From: Bacteroidetes bacterium GWF2_33_38
GTDB lineage: Bacteria; Bacteroidota; Bacteroidia; Bacteroidales; GWF2-33-38
Direction of reading: 5' to 3'
Length of the DNA: 34,450 nucleotides
NCBI GenBank assembly: GCA_001769505.1
Contig: MEOF01000054.1
Location: 1 to 34,450 of the forward strand
Shown here in pieces: positions 23,914 to 32,121 of this stretch. The first letter of the stretch is position 1. The number at the start of each line of letters is the position of its first letter. The position numbers and the translations under genes are program-made. A model generated the notes under the pieces. The model was given only the letters and a program-made list of their open reading frames with translations, made no database searches and had not been told where the DNA came from.

Positions 23914-25659
23914 ATGAATAAACCTTATTCGAAAATACTTGCTTTTCTTTTCGCTTTTCTTTTCGCTTTTTCGACCAATATATCGGCTCAAAAAAAGAAA
24001 AAAGAAAAAAACACATTAAACGAAAAACAGCAAGTCGAATTTACATCGAAATACATTGAGGCAAACAAACAAAAATTATTAGGAAATTATCAATTAGCCG
24101 AAGCCCTTTATGCAAGTTGTTTAGAAATTGATCCACAAAGTGCAGCGTGTTATTTCGATTTGGCAAATATTTATCTTTATCAGAATGAACTCGATAAAGC
24201 AATTTCGTTTGCACAAGTTGCAGCCATTAGAAACACCGAGAATGTTTGGTATAAAATATTTCTAGCAAAGCTTTATCAAAACAAAGGATTATTAGCAAAT
24301 TCAGCAGAAATAATCGAAGATATTTTAAAAAAATCAGACCAATATGTCGATTTGTATTATGATTTAGCCTCGCTATACATTGCTATCGGCAAAAACAAAG
24401 AAGCCCTTGCCGTACTAAACGAAATTGAGAAAAAAGTTGGAATCAGTGAGCAAATCTCACTCGAAAAAGAAAGGATCTACACACAACAAGGCGATTTTGA
24501 AAAGTCGATTAGCGAAATCGAAAAACTTATCGAAACATTTCCATACGATTCGAGGTATTATGGGCTTTTAGCTGAAGTTTATGTCAGTCAAAATAAACTC
24601 GACAAAGCGGGCGAAATGTATCAAAAATTGTTGGAAAAAGACCCAAATAATGGAATGGCACACATTGCGGTAGCCGATTATTATCGAATTATCAATCAAA
24701 AAGATAATATGATCTCGCACTTAAAAATAGCTTTTGCAAGTTCAGATGTCGAGGTCGATATGAAAGTTCAAATGCTGGCTTCGTTTTATACCGTGAGCGA
24801 ACAAAGCGAAGAACTCAAAAAAAATGCTTACGAATTATTGCAAATTTTAATCGAAACTCACCCAAATGAGCCAAAGGTTCATACAATCAATGCCGATTAT
24901 TTGGTTAGAGACAAAAGATATGAAGAGGCAAAAAATGAATTTCAAATCGTAACCAAAACCGTAAAAGATAAGTATGTTATTTGGGAGCAATTGTTACTTA
25001 TCGAGGGCGAATTGAATGATTACAAATCGCAGTACAACGATAGCAAAGAAGCTATGTCGTACTTCCCCGAACAACCCTTATTGTTTCTTTTCAATGGAAT
25101 GGCAGCCATGGAGCTCAAAATGTATAGCGAAGCTATTGAAAGTTTAAACAGTGGGCTAGCATTCGTGTATGAGAAGAATTTAAAAGCAAATTTTCTGACC
25201 TATTTAGGAGAGAGCTATCATAAAATTAACGAGCATCAAAAATCTGACGAAACTTTTGATAAACTTTTAGAAATTGACGTAAATAATTTGCACGTATTAA
25301 ATAATTACAGTTATTATCTTTCGATTCGTGGCGAAAAGCTCGAAAAAGCCGAAGAAATGAGTAAAACATGTGTCGAAAAAGAACCAAGTAATCACACATA
25401 TATCGATACCTATGCTTGGGTTTTATTTAAACTCGAAAAATATAAGGATGCAAAATTATTAATCGAAAAAGCGATTTTTCATGGAGGAGATAAAAATGCT
25501 GTGATTGTCGAACATTTTGGCGATATACTTTTTAAAATCGGAGAAAAAGAAAAAGCGGTAGCCGAATGGAAAAAAGCCAAAGATTTAGGCGGAAATACAA
25601 ATACGCTACTTGAAAAAATAAATTCTGAAAATTATATTGAAAATGTCGAAGTCAATTAA
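23914..25659 (+). CDS. Exported tetratricopeptide-repeat protein
   Basis: A 581-residue protein. The signal peptide contains a short in-frame DNA repeat encoding AFLFAFLFAF, followed by a Lys-rich stretch. The rest is TPR-type helical hairpins throughout, for example LGNYQLAEALYASCLEIDPQ, YQNELDKAISFAQVAAIRN, QNKLDKAGEMYQKLLEKDPN and a final YKDAKLLIEKAIFHGG. It is expected to be a periplasmic scaffold for an envelope complex. The order nucleotidyltransferase-TPR-DUF4292-EnvC is a recurrent Bacteroidota arrangement and suggests joint work in outer-membrane or cell-wall assembly. The gene starts 11 bp after its upstream neighbour, and its 3' end overlaps the DUF4292 gene by 17 nt. Confidence 0.88.
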   Translation: MNKPYSKILAFLFAFLFAFSTNISAQKKKKEKNTLNEKQQVEFTSKYIEANKQKLLGNYQLAEALYASCLEIDPQSAACYFDLANIYLYQNELDKAISFAQVAAIRNTENVWYKIFLAKLYQNKGLLANSAEIIEDILKKSDQYVDLYYDLASLYIAIGKNKEALAVLNEIEKKVGISEQISLEKERIYTQQGDFEKSISEIEKLIETFPYDSRYYGLLAEVYVSQNKLDKAGEMYQKLLEKDPNNGMAHIAVADYYRIINQKDNMISHLKIAFASSDVEVDMKVQMLASFYTVSEQSEELKKNAYELLQILIETHPNEPKVHTINADYLVRDKRYEEAKNEFQIVTKTVKDKYVIWEQLLLIEGELNDYKSQYNDSKEAMSYFPEQPLLFLFNGMAAMELKMYSEAIESLNSGLAFVYEKNLKANFLTYLGESYHKINEHQKSDETFDKLLEIDVNNLHVLNNYSYYLSIRGEKLEKAEEMSKTCVEKEPSNHTYIDTYAWVLFKLEKYKDAKLLIEKAIFHGGDKNAVIVEHFGDILFKIGEKEKAVAEWKKAKDLGGNTNTLLEKINSENYIENVEVN

Positions 25660-26479
25660 CATATATATTTTTATTGTTGTTTTATTCATTTTTATGAGCT
25701 CCTGTAAATCAGGTGGCTTATTTACGGCACACCGGCTCAAACCTGAAAAGCCAGAAGAAATATATCAAAAAACGGTCGCCAATTATTTAGATTATGAAAC
25801 ATTTTCGTCGAAAATTTCAACCAAACTTGACTTGCCCGAACAAAAAAATTCATTCTCGTCAAGCTTACGAATCAAGAAAGACAGCATAATATGGATTTCG
25901 GTAACTCCTTTACTTGGTATCGAAATGATGAGGATTGTATTAACTCAAGATAGTGTTAAATTTTTGAACCGAATAAACTCGACGTATTTTGTGGGCGATT
26001 ACAAATATTTACAAAGTTCGTTAAACGTAAATCTCAGCTACGAAATTATACAAAGCATGGTACTTGATGAGTTTTTTATGTACGAAAACAATGTAAACAA
26101 TGTTGTCGATTTTAAAGATTACGATTCTGATATTGATTCAAATATGTATTGTTTGCAAAATATAAACGGAAGAGAACTTAAAAAAATTGAAAAAGGAAAA
26201 GCCGGAATTAATTATCTATTTCAAAAGTTCTTAATTGAACCAACTAACTACAAGATTGCAAGAGCCGAAATCGACGAAAAAATATACAACAGAAAGTTGA
26301 GTTTAGACTATTCAGAATTTGTTGCAGTTGGAAACAAGTATTTCCCCGAAAATTTAGTCATCAACATCGAAAATGGGACTGAAAATGCTAATATTTCGAT
26401 AAAATATACTAAAATTGCTGTCAATAAAGAATTAAGTTTTCCTTTTAGTATCTCAGAAAAATATCAGAAAATAAACTAA
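25643..26479 (+). CDS. DUF4292 lipoprotein
   Basis: A 278-residue protein from the ATG at 25643. A TTG two codons earlier is possible but unnecessary. It has a lipoprotein signal (hydrophobic segment then FIFMSSCKSGG) with acylation expected at the Cys. The body follows the PF14125 pattern: Y..FSSKIS.K, SLRIKKDSIIWISVTPLLGIE and .IVLTQDSVKFLNR. This resembles lipid-carrier LolA/LolB-like half-barrels, and a role in outer-membrane lipid or lipoprotein handling has been considered for such folds; that is inference. It overlaps the TPR gene by 17 nt and shares the A of TAATG with the EnvC-like gene, showing tight translational coupling. Confidence 0.85.
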   Translation: MSKSINIYIFIVVLFIFMSSCKSGGLFTAHRLKPEKPEEIYQKTVANYLDYETFSSKISTKLDLPEQKNSFSSSLRIKKDSIIWISVTPLLGIEMMRIVLTQDSVKFLNRINSTYFVGDYKYLQSSLNVNLSYEIIQSMVLDEFFMYENNVNNVVDFKDYDSDIDSNMYCLQNINGRELKKIEKGKAGINYLFQKFLIEPTNYKIARAEIDEKIYNRKLSLDYSEFVAVGNKYFPENLVINIENGTENANISIKYTKIAVNKELSFPFSISEKYQKIN

Positions 26480-27726
26480 TGAAAATTCAATTTAACATAA
26501 TATTTGCAATCTTAATTTTATTTTCACTTACCGTGTTTTCGCAATCACGTGAAGAGTTAGAAAAAAAGAAAAATAAAACTCAGCAAGAAATAGAATACAT
26601 AAACAGTTTATTGAAATTAAATCAGAAAAATGCAGAGTCATCATACAACAACCTTCTGATTATAAACAAGAAAATAAGTCTTCAAGAAAATTTAATTGTC
26701 AGCATTGAAACCGAAATTAAATACATCGACACAAAAATTAATAAAAACAAATCGGCAATTACTGCGTTAGAATCTGATTTAAAAAAGATTAAAGACGAAT
26801 ACGCTAAAATTATTTACTATGCATATGTAAATCGCAGTTCGTACAACAAGCTAATGTTTATAATGTCGGCAAACGATTTTAATCAGGCTTACAAACGCTT
26901 AAAATATTTAGAGCAATACAGCACATACCGAAAAGCTCAAGCAGAATCAATACGAAAAACACAAGAGAAACTTTCGAGAAAAATTGCCGAACTCGAAAAA
27001 AATAAAGAAGAAAAGAAAGAGTTGATTAAAATTCAGCAAGATGAAAAGATTGTGCTAGCAAGCGAAAAAACTGAACAAAAAGAAACGCTTACTAAACTTC
27101 AATCGAAAGAAAAAGAATTGAAAACAAAGTTAGAAAAGCAAATTTTGGCTCGTAAAAAATTACAAAAAGAAATTGAAGATATAATTGCCGAAGAAATTCG
27201 AAAAGCAGCTGAAAGAGCAAAGAAAGAGGCTGAAAATAAAACGCCAAATTCCAAAACTACAACAACAACAAAAGGAAATTTTGCTCTTACTCCTGCCGAA
27301 AAAATTATATCTGATAACTTTGGAGCAAATAAAGGTTTGTTGCCTTGGCCTACAGAGCGAGGTGTTGTTACCGGTTTGTTTGGCGAACATCCCCACCCTG
27401 TTTTGAAAAACATCAAAGTACAAAGTAACGGAATCGACATTAGCACCTCCGAAGGCTCGTCTGCACGAGCTATTTTCGATGGAGAAGTAAGTAAAATTGT
27501 AACCATTGGGCCTTCAAATAAAGCGATTCTTATTCGACACGGGAATTTCTTTACGCTGTATTCAAATCTTAAAGAAACAAAGGTAAAAGCCGGCGATAAA
27601 GTTAAAACCAAACAATCAATTGGCATTATCAATACCGTAAAAGAGGAAGGAAAAACAACTCTTCATATAGAAATTTGGCAAGAAAGTACAAAACTCGACC
27701 CATCGCTTTGGTTAAGCAAAATGTAA
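26479..27726 (+). CDS. EnvC-like murein hydrolase activator (degenerate LytM/M23 domain)
   Basis: A 415-residue exported protein with a signal peptide ending near VFSQS. Two long coiled-coil stretches follow (about 20-110 and 150-255, Lys/Glu/Gln heptads). After a Thr-rich linker there is a C-terminal LytM domain (about 285-412). The zinc ligands expected of active M23 peptidases are changed: the H...D motif reads SNGIDIST (Asn for His), the later YxHL reads YSNL, and HxH reads HIE. This matches the non-catalytic EnvC type, which activates N-acetylmuramoyl-L-alanine amidases during septum splitting. Its start overlaps the DUF4292 stop by one base. Activator function is inferred from homology. 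Confidence 0.88.
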   Translation: MKIQFNIIFAILILFSLTVFSQSREELEKKKNKTQQEIEYINSLLKLNQKNAESSYNNLLIINKKISLQENLIVSIETEIKYIDTKINKNKSAITALESDLKKIKDEYAKIIYYAYVNRSSYNKLMFIMSANDFNQAYKRLKYLEQYSTYRKAQAESIRKTQEKLSRKIAELEKNKEEKKELIKIQQDEKIVLASEKTEQKETLTKLQSKEKELKTKLEKQILARKKLQKEIEDIIAEEIRKAAERAKKEAENKTPNSKTTTTTKGNFALTPAEKIISDNFGANKGLLPWPTERGVVTGLFGEHPHPVLKNIKVQSNGIDISTSEGSSARAIFDGEVSKIVTIGPSNKAILIRHGNFFTLYSNLKETKVKAGDKVKTKQSIGIINTVKEEGKTTLHIEIWQESTKLDPSLWLSKM

Positions 27727-27733
27727 CTGCCGA

Positions 27734-28126
27734 ATGAGATTAGTAAAGTATTGGAAATCAATTTTGTGGACAGTTATTGTATTTGTTCTAAGCTCGGTTT
27801 CGGGTAACGATTTAAATAAAATTCCAACTTTTGACATTCCTCATCTCGATAAAATCGTACATTTTGTAATGTATTTTGTTTTAAGCTTTTTTCTTTTTAT
27901 CGATTTTACCAAAAGAGATAACATAAAAACCACTATAGTTTTTTACATTTTGCTTTTTTCGTTTCTATACGGAGTATCGATGGAGTTTATGCAAGAATAT
28001 GTTTTCGAAAAACGCAGTGCAAGCATATTCGATACATTGGCAAACCTTTCAGGAAGCATCGTTTCAATATTGCTTTTGACTATTTTTTATAAAATGGACA
28101 TCCGTTTTAATTTATGGAAAAAATGA
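27734..28126 (+). CDS. VanZ-like family membrane protein
   Basis: A 130-residue inner-membrane protein with four hydrophobic segments. The VanZ-like signature is visible in FVLSSVSGNDL, PHLDKIVHFVMYFVLSFFLF and GVSMEFMQEYVFEKRSASIFDTLANLSGS. Physiological roles in the family are poorly defined; VanZ itself gives low-level teicoplanin resistance. It begins 7 bp after the EnvC-like gene and closes the envelope operon. The first palindromic cassette spacer (X1) begins only 16 bp after its stop codon. Confidence 0.85.
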   Translation: MRLVKYWKSILWTVIVFVLSSVSGNDLNKIPTFDIPHLDKIVHFVMYFVLSFFLFIDFTKRDNIKTTIVFYILLFSFLYGVSMEFMQEYVFEKRSASIFDTLANLSGSIVSILLLTIFYKMDIRFNLWKK

Positions 28127-28142
28127 AAAAGGCTTTTGGAGC

Positions 28143-28265
28143 TAACGTTGGCTATATGAAAAGTTGGGGATTACGTAGCGATTCCCTATCAAGATACACC
28201 GACCTTGATGCGAGGTAAAACGCTTAAATAACCTACTAAACCCCAATTTTTTATATAGCGTGTTA
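28143..28265. repeat. Palindromic cassette spacer X1
   Basis: A 123-bp element with outermost TAAC/GTTA. The 19-bp closing stem pairs GCTATATGAAAAGTTGGGG (28151-28169) with 28241-28259; it has two G-T pairs on the plus strand and no other mismatch. The 71-bp core contains an inner ATCAAG/CTTGAT hairpin. It shares length and structure with X2 at about 31976-32096; stem differences between the two are compensatory. It begins 16 bp after the VanZ-like gene. It contains no reading frame with support. Confidence 0.8.
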
Positions 28266-28331
28266 CCAGTAGTGCTTCTTTGTCTGTTGTTGATTTGTCT
28301 GTCCATTTTACTACTGACTTGGTGCGTTGGC

Positions 28332-28395
28332 TTGGTGGCTCTTTTGCTTTTTTTATTTGGCTTTGTGCGATTGCAAAAAGCAAATGTGCCACCAA
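28332..28395. repeat. Hairpin at the 3' side of the TrlF-like gene
   Basis: The outer arms TTGGTGGC (28332-28339) and GCCACCAA (28388-28395) are perfect complements, with further pairing between the TTTTGCTTTTT and GCAAAAAGCAAA segments inside. It lies 14 bp beyond the minus-strand gene's stop and has a counterpart on the gene's 5' side. On the minus strand it is not followed by a good T-run, so it is not a typical terminator. Confidence 0.55.
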
Positions 28396-28409
28396 ATGCG
28401 TTAGCTGAA

Positions 28410-31193
28410 TTATTTTTTGTTATACATGTATTTGTCCCTGCGTTTTTCAAATGCTCTTTGTCCACCTTCAAGTATTCTACAAATGTCGTGATTGATTTTT
28501 TCGTTTTCCAATGAACCCGATTCATAGGATAGTTTTTCATCTGTGTTGTTTGCAATAATTATTTGTTCGGAATCGGCATTGACGACAAGATTTGCATTAT
28601 GAGAAACAATAATTACTTGTCTATACTTTTTAATTTCTTTGAACAAGTCTATTAGTTGATTCGTTATAAAATCATTGTCCAAATCATCTTCGGGTTGATC
28701 AAACACAATTGGACCAGTAAAAAGCTGAGTTGCTAATTTCAAGCACAGATAAACCGTTCCCTTTTGTCCTGCTGACAATTCATTCAAGTTTTTCCCATCA
28801 ACAGTAATGTTTGCTACTACTTGAACATATCGGTTTTTAATTGTAGGGTCAATAAATATTTTGAAAATATCATTTTCACTACCAGCGTAAAAGCAACCAT
28901 TGCTTTCTTCTCGGATTGCTTCTAATTGTTCAATTGTGTAATTAAGCGCATCATTTGCAATTGAATCGTTTCCAAGTTTTAATAGTTCAAAAATCTTTTC
29001 TTTTGATTTTGGCTTAAGTGAGCGACCATCTATTAATCTTTCCGCAGCAATGTAGAATGCACCTATATTAAAGAAAATAGTCCCCTCAATATTAATGTTC
29101 TTGTCGGCTAATATCTTCTTAATTAATTTATTTTCAGATTCTCCTCTTTCGGGATTATCAAATATTTTCCTTTTCCAGATTTCAGAAATAGCTGTTGCTT
29201 CTTCTGATAATACTGTTAGTTGCTCTTTGATAATTTCATTTAACTTCAATTTTGTTTTGTCTAACTCTGCAATATTTGCATCAATTGTTTTAAGTTTTTC
29301 CTCCAGTTCTGTAATTTCCTTTTGGTAGTTAATAAGATTTGAAAGTAATTGAGATAGGTCGCCCTTATAATCCTTAAAATCCTGCTCTTTAATTTTCTTA
29401 TTGTCCAACTCAGTTTGCTTAATGTCTTTAAAGTTTCTTCTATACAATTGCCAGATTCTTTTCTGTTGAGCAGAAGTGTCAATTGGAGGAATGCCGTCAT
29501 ATATAAATAGTTCTTCGTTCAAGGAATCTCGAACTTCAACTATTTTATCCCTTAGTTTTCTTAATTTATTATTTTCTTCAGTTTTATTATTTATGAGTTC
29601 AATACCAAAAACAAAAAACTCGAGCAACTCCTTATTAGAACCCTCTGAAACTAATTTGATTATATCTTTGATTGAAGCAATTTTTTTTGCTATTGCATCT
29701 TTGTCATTTATTTTTTTACCCGATTCATCTATTTGTTCAAGCCAGTCATTTAAATTCCAATATTTTTGAATCGTTTCTTTAACTTGTATTTCATCAATTT
29801 TAGTCGGGGGCTTTTGGAAACCAGCACCGTTCAAAATATCAATGATTTCCTTTTTTAGAACTTCATTGTCGTCAGCAATTTCTTTAATTTTGCTTTGGTA
29901 GATGAAAGTAAAAGGAAGGTCTTTTTGAGTTCCAAGTGTAAAAGTTTTGGGTGTTGCTTCTGCACCTTGTTTCCATTCAACTTGAAAGTTATCACTCAAC
30001 TGAATTTTTGTTTGCAGTTTTTGATTTATTTCTTTTCCGAAGCCGTGCCCCAAAAAATTTATTAACATAGATTTTCCTTGTCCCCTGCCACCGATGATTG
30101 AAACCAAACCTCTATTTAATGGAAGTTCGGTTTTAGAAAAACTTAATTCGGAATTTGGGTCGTCAAGAATTTTGATTTCCTCTACGATTTGAATTGAAGT
30201 GAACAAAGGTTTATCAAAATCTGTATCTGGATTTGCTTCCTGAATTTTGATTCGTTCCTTAGGCTCAAAAATTATTTGTTTAAGTCCTTCAAAGGTTGGG
30301 TCAGCTTTTATCCAAGTAATTCTATTAGATGGATATTTCCCATAGTCAGAATATTTATGTGCGTCGCTTCCAGAAATACATGGCTTGGCTTGATTCCCTA
30401 AAGTCTTGTAAAAGTTTTCAAAAAACTTTTTGTTTTCATTTGTCTTAATACCGTTGATTAAATCAATGTTTCGTTGGTCTCTTGTCTCAAAAATATGAGC
30501 ACTCTGCATAAAGTAATTATCTGCATGAGGATGGTCTTCCCAATTAAGGTTTAGTAGGCCATCGCTTGTGTCATATGGTAGAATTATATAACCTGTGTCA
30601 ACTGGAATATGTTTAAATGCTTTGCCAAGTGAATCTTGAGTAATCTCTGCTGTCTGTGAGCCGAGCTGTAGAAGTTTTTCATCATCTAAAGTTGCTGGAT
30701 TTGCATAGCCATGTTTGCCTGCTTTGCTTTCGTCTAAGGTTTTTGCAAAACGAATTAAGGCATCATTTGAAAGTTTTTTGTCGATAGAACGAATATTGAG
30801 TTCAGATTTGAAGTCAATCAATTCTTGCTTAGAAAGTTTGTCTGATAGAATAACATGAATGTTCAATCTATAATCGGTTGGACTTTCAATTCTCAATTCC
30901 ATTCCTGGAAAAACTGTTTTCTTCAGTTCGTCAGTATTAATAGCGACATATTCTTGAAGTTCCAAATACCAATCAAAAGTCCAGTAGTCCATTAAACAAA
31001 AAACAGCTACATCACTTTTATTAACTGTGTCAATAAATAGTTTTATTTCCGCTGTCTTTTCCTCCGCTGACATCTCACGGAGTTTCTTTGTTCCGTTAAA
31101 ATAAAACGAAGCAGGGGTATGAACATGTAAATCCCACTTCCTCCATTCGGAACCTTTAGAATAACTATTATCTGTCGGTATAGTATCTGTCAT
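28410..31193 (-). CDS. PHP-domain plus ABC/SMC-type ATPase (TrlF-like), putative defence protein
   Basis: A 927-residue cytoplasmic protein. The N-terminal PHP phosphoesterase/nuclease-like domain has metal motif DLHVHT (Asp21, His23, His25) and a later SGSDAHK (Asp277, His279). It is followed by an ABC/SMC-type ATPase with Walker A GGRGQGKS (368-375), long coiled coils (about 440-690), signature LSAGQKG (near 806), Walker B IVFDQPEDDLD and an H-loop VSHNAN. This matches the TrlF-like family of AAA-like ATPases, often found in defence islands. All key motifs are intact, so it is likely functional; a nuclease action on invading nucleic acid is inference. It is the only gene in unit 1, next to a CBASS unit. 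Confidence 0.88.
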   Translation of the reverse strand: MTDTIPTDNSYSKGSEWRKWDLHVHTPASFYFNGTKKLREMSAEEKTAEIKLFIDTVNKSDVAVFCLMDYWTFDWYLELQEYVAINTDELKKTVFPGMELRIESPTDYRLNIHVILSDKLSKQELIDFKSELNIRSIDKKLSNDALIRFAKTLDESKAGKHGYANPATLDDEKLLQLGSQTAEITQDSLGKAFKHIPVDTGYIILPYDTSDGLLNLNWEDHPHADNYFMQSAHIFETRDQRNIDLINGIKTNENKKFFENFYKTLGNQAKPCISGSDAHKYSDYGKYPSNRITWIKADPTFEGLKQIIFEPKERIKIQEANPDTDFDKPLFTSIQIVEEIKILDDPNSELSFSKTELPLNRGLVSIIGGRGQGKSMLINFLGHGFGKEINQKLQTKIQLSDNFQVEWKQGAEATPKTFTLGTQKDLPFTFIYQSKIKEIADDNEVLKKEIIDILNGAGFQKPPTKIDEIQVKETIQKYWNLNDWLEQIDESGKKINDKDAIAKKIASIKDIIKLVSEGSNKELLEFFVFGIELINNKTEENNKLRKLRDKIVEVRDSLNEELFIYDGIPPIDTSAQQKRIWQLYRRNFKDIKQTELDNKKIKEQDFKDYKGDLSQLLSNLINYQKEITELEEKLKTIDANIAELDKTKLKLNEIIKEQLTVLSEEATAISEIWKRKIFDNPERGESENKLIKKILADKNINIEGTIFFNIGAFYIAAERLIDGRSLKPKSKEKIFELLKLGNDSIANDALNYTIEQLEAIREESNGCFYAGSENDIFKIFIDPTIKNRYVQVVANITVDGKNLNELSAGQKGTVYLCLKLATQLFTGPIVFDQPEDDLDNDFITNQLIDLFKEIKKYRQVIIVSHNANLVVNADSEQIIIANNTDEKLSYESGSLENEKINHDICRILEGGQRAFEKRRDKYMYNKK

Positions 31194-31218
31194 ATTGCAA
31201 ATGTTATTGTGCGGCAGG

Positions 31219-31282
31219 GCAAAAGCAAATGTGCTGCAACTGTGTCAGCTTGTAGGTGGTGTTGCAGCTCTTTTGGTTTTGC
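31219..31282. repeat. Hairpin at the 5' side of the TrlF-like gene
   Basis: GCTGCAAC (31233-31240) pairs with GTTGCAGC (31261-31268), and outside it GCAAAA pairs with TTTTGC. The arms carry AGCAAATGTGC and GCTCTTTTGGTTTTGC, nearly the same words as in the hairpin at 28332-28395. No other content is visible in the 31194-31345 stretch besides words shared with the other flank. Confidence 0.5.
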
Positions 31283-31361
31283 TGAAGCGTTGGCTTGTTT
31301 ATTCATTTATTTTGTCTGTTGTTGATGGTCTGAACGGTCTTCATAGCATTACTGGTAACGT

Positions 31362-31975
31362 CAGTTCGTCTAAAAACCAGCTATTTGTTTTAATTTTTGA
31401 CTAAAAATAAGGCGATTTAACGAGAGATAAAAATATTCAGACAATAATTTATTCCCAAAATTGGGTTTGTTAAAATTCATGTTTTGGAGTCTCAAAAAGC
31501 GTATTATCATCATAAAATCAATCAAAAGTACTTCCATATACTTTTTGAACCTTTCAAAGCCAATTATATTAAAATTCTTCGAAGGTTATAGGCTGTGAGC
31601 ATAAATCCCACATCAGAACTAGCTCTGTCCATTCCTTTTTTGGTAATTCTGTAACTAAAAACCCATTGCCGTTTTAGCAAATCGGCAGGATGATAAGCTG
31701 GTCGGCCATTTTCCCCAAAGTCTACTCTAAAACCAAAATCCCCAATGTTTAAACCATCTACAAACAAATCGATTAATCTTACATCATTGTCCTTCGAGAC
31801 TGTTTCATCTACCGAAACCGGAAATATAAATGTTTGTTCTCTGTTTTTTCCTAATATGTATTTCATATTACGAATATAGCTAATAATCAGAATATTAACA
31901 AATTTAAAATACGATATGTTGCTGATTGTTAATAACTTAAACTTTTATTAACACTTGGGGTTATTAGACAGTCTG
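31362..31975 (-). mobile_element. Internally deleted IS1182-like element (MITE-like derivative)
   Basis: The ends CAGTTCGTCTAAAAACC (31362-31378) and CAGACTGTCTAATAACC (complement of 31959-31975) match at 13 of 17 positions. They are flanked by ACGT (31358-31361) and ACGG (31976-31979), a near-perfect 4-bp target duplication. The 614-bp element holds only a 100-codon fused transposase remnant. The first 92 bp of its left end region, including the adjoining GGTAACG, recur at 34359-34450 with one mismatch, so a second copy starts at the window's end. Confidence 0.75.
31564..31866 (-). pseudogene. Deleted IS1182-family transposase (N- and C-terminus joined)
   Basis: A 100-codon open frame. Residues 1-66 are the transposase N-terminus (MKYILGKNREQTFIFPVSVD, then FGENGRPAYHPADLLK, the DUF772-type region). 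Without a break it continues into the normal C-terminal end (KRQWVFSYRITKKGMDRASSD, then AYNLRRI). The central catalytic DDE portion of roughly 350-400 residues usual for the family is absent. Family members have GTIKRQWGFSY at the C-terminal region, so the join falls at the shared Lys of LLK and IKRQW. The product cannot transpose DNA. The frame is kept open, which suggests a single in-frame deletion. Confidence 0.8.
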
Positions 31976-32096
31976 ACGGTGGCAATATGCAAAGTTGGGG
32001 ATTACGGTGCGATTCTCTATCAAGCTACACGGCACTTGATGCGAGCCACAACCCATGAATAACCCATTAAACCCCAATTTTGTATATTGCATGTTA
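31976..32096. repeat. Palindromic cassette spacer X2
   Basis: The same 109-bp stem-to-stem structure as X1. GCAATATGCAAAGTTGGGG (31982-32000) pairs with 32072-32090, with two G-T pairs at the same stem positions as X1. The 71-bp core has 56 identities to X1. The inner ATCAAG/CTTGAT hairpin is unchanged while its loop differs. Its left edge was split by the IS1182-like element. Removing the IS and one target copy restores GGTAACG(G/T)TGGCAATATG, which matches the X1 left edge. Confidence 0.8.
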
Positions 32097-32121
32097 CCTG
32101 CTGTGCTTTTTTATCTTAAAT

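Larger units (their letters stand above)
28262..31359. mobile_element. Cassette-like unit 1 (TrlF-like gene with 14-bp inverted termini)
   Basis: The left end GTTACCAGTAGTGC (28262-28275) and right end GCATTACTGGTAAC (31346-31359) are inverted repeats with one mismatch in 14. The 3098-bp interior holds one minus-strand gene. It also holds two structured noncoding flanks of similar word content: a hairpin at 28332-28395 and one at 31219-31282, plus shared words TTTGTCTGTTGTTGAT (28279 and 31311) and GCGTTGGCTTG (28324 and 31287). No transposase or recombinase is inside, so any mobility must be provided in trans. The call is inference from architecture shared with unit 2. Confidence 0.55.

Noticed and set aside
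27099-27632. Minus-strand 177-codon frame opposite the EnvC-like gene
   Set aside because: It is a mirror of the coiled-coil and LytM coding sequence; the plus-strand protein has clear family motifs.
28143-28265. X1/X2 as canonical integron attC sites
   Set aside because: The outer bases TAAC/GTTA are suggestive, but the RYYYAAC and GTTRRRY core sites are not met, and no IntI-type gene is in the window. I keep only the analogy of a folded site.
28332-28395. Terminator for the TrlF-like gene
   Set aside because: The hairpin is stable but is not followed by a T-run on the minus strand, and its twin on the 5' side argues for another role.
28142-28555. Minus-strand open frame of 137 codons across spacer X1 and the 3' end of the TrlF-like gene
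   Set aside because: It runs through the palindromic spacer and out of frame through the real gene's end. Composition follows the hairpin words, not coding sequence.
31195-31404. Plus-strand open frame of 69 codons
   Set aside because: It spans a hairpin flank, the unit terminus and the IS end, with no protein-like conservation.
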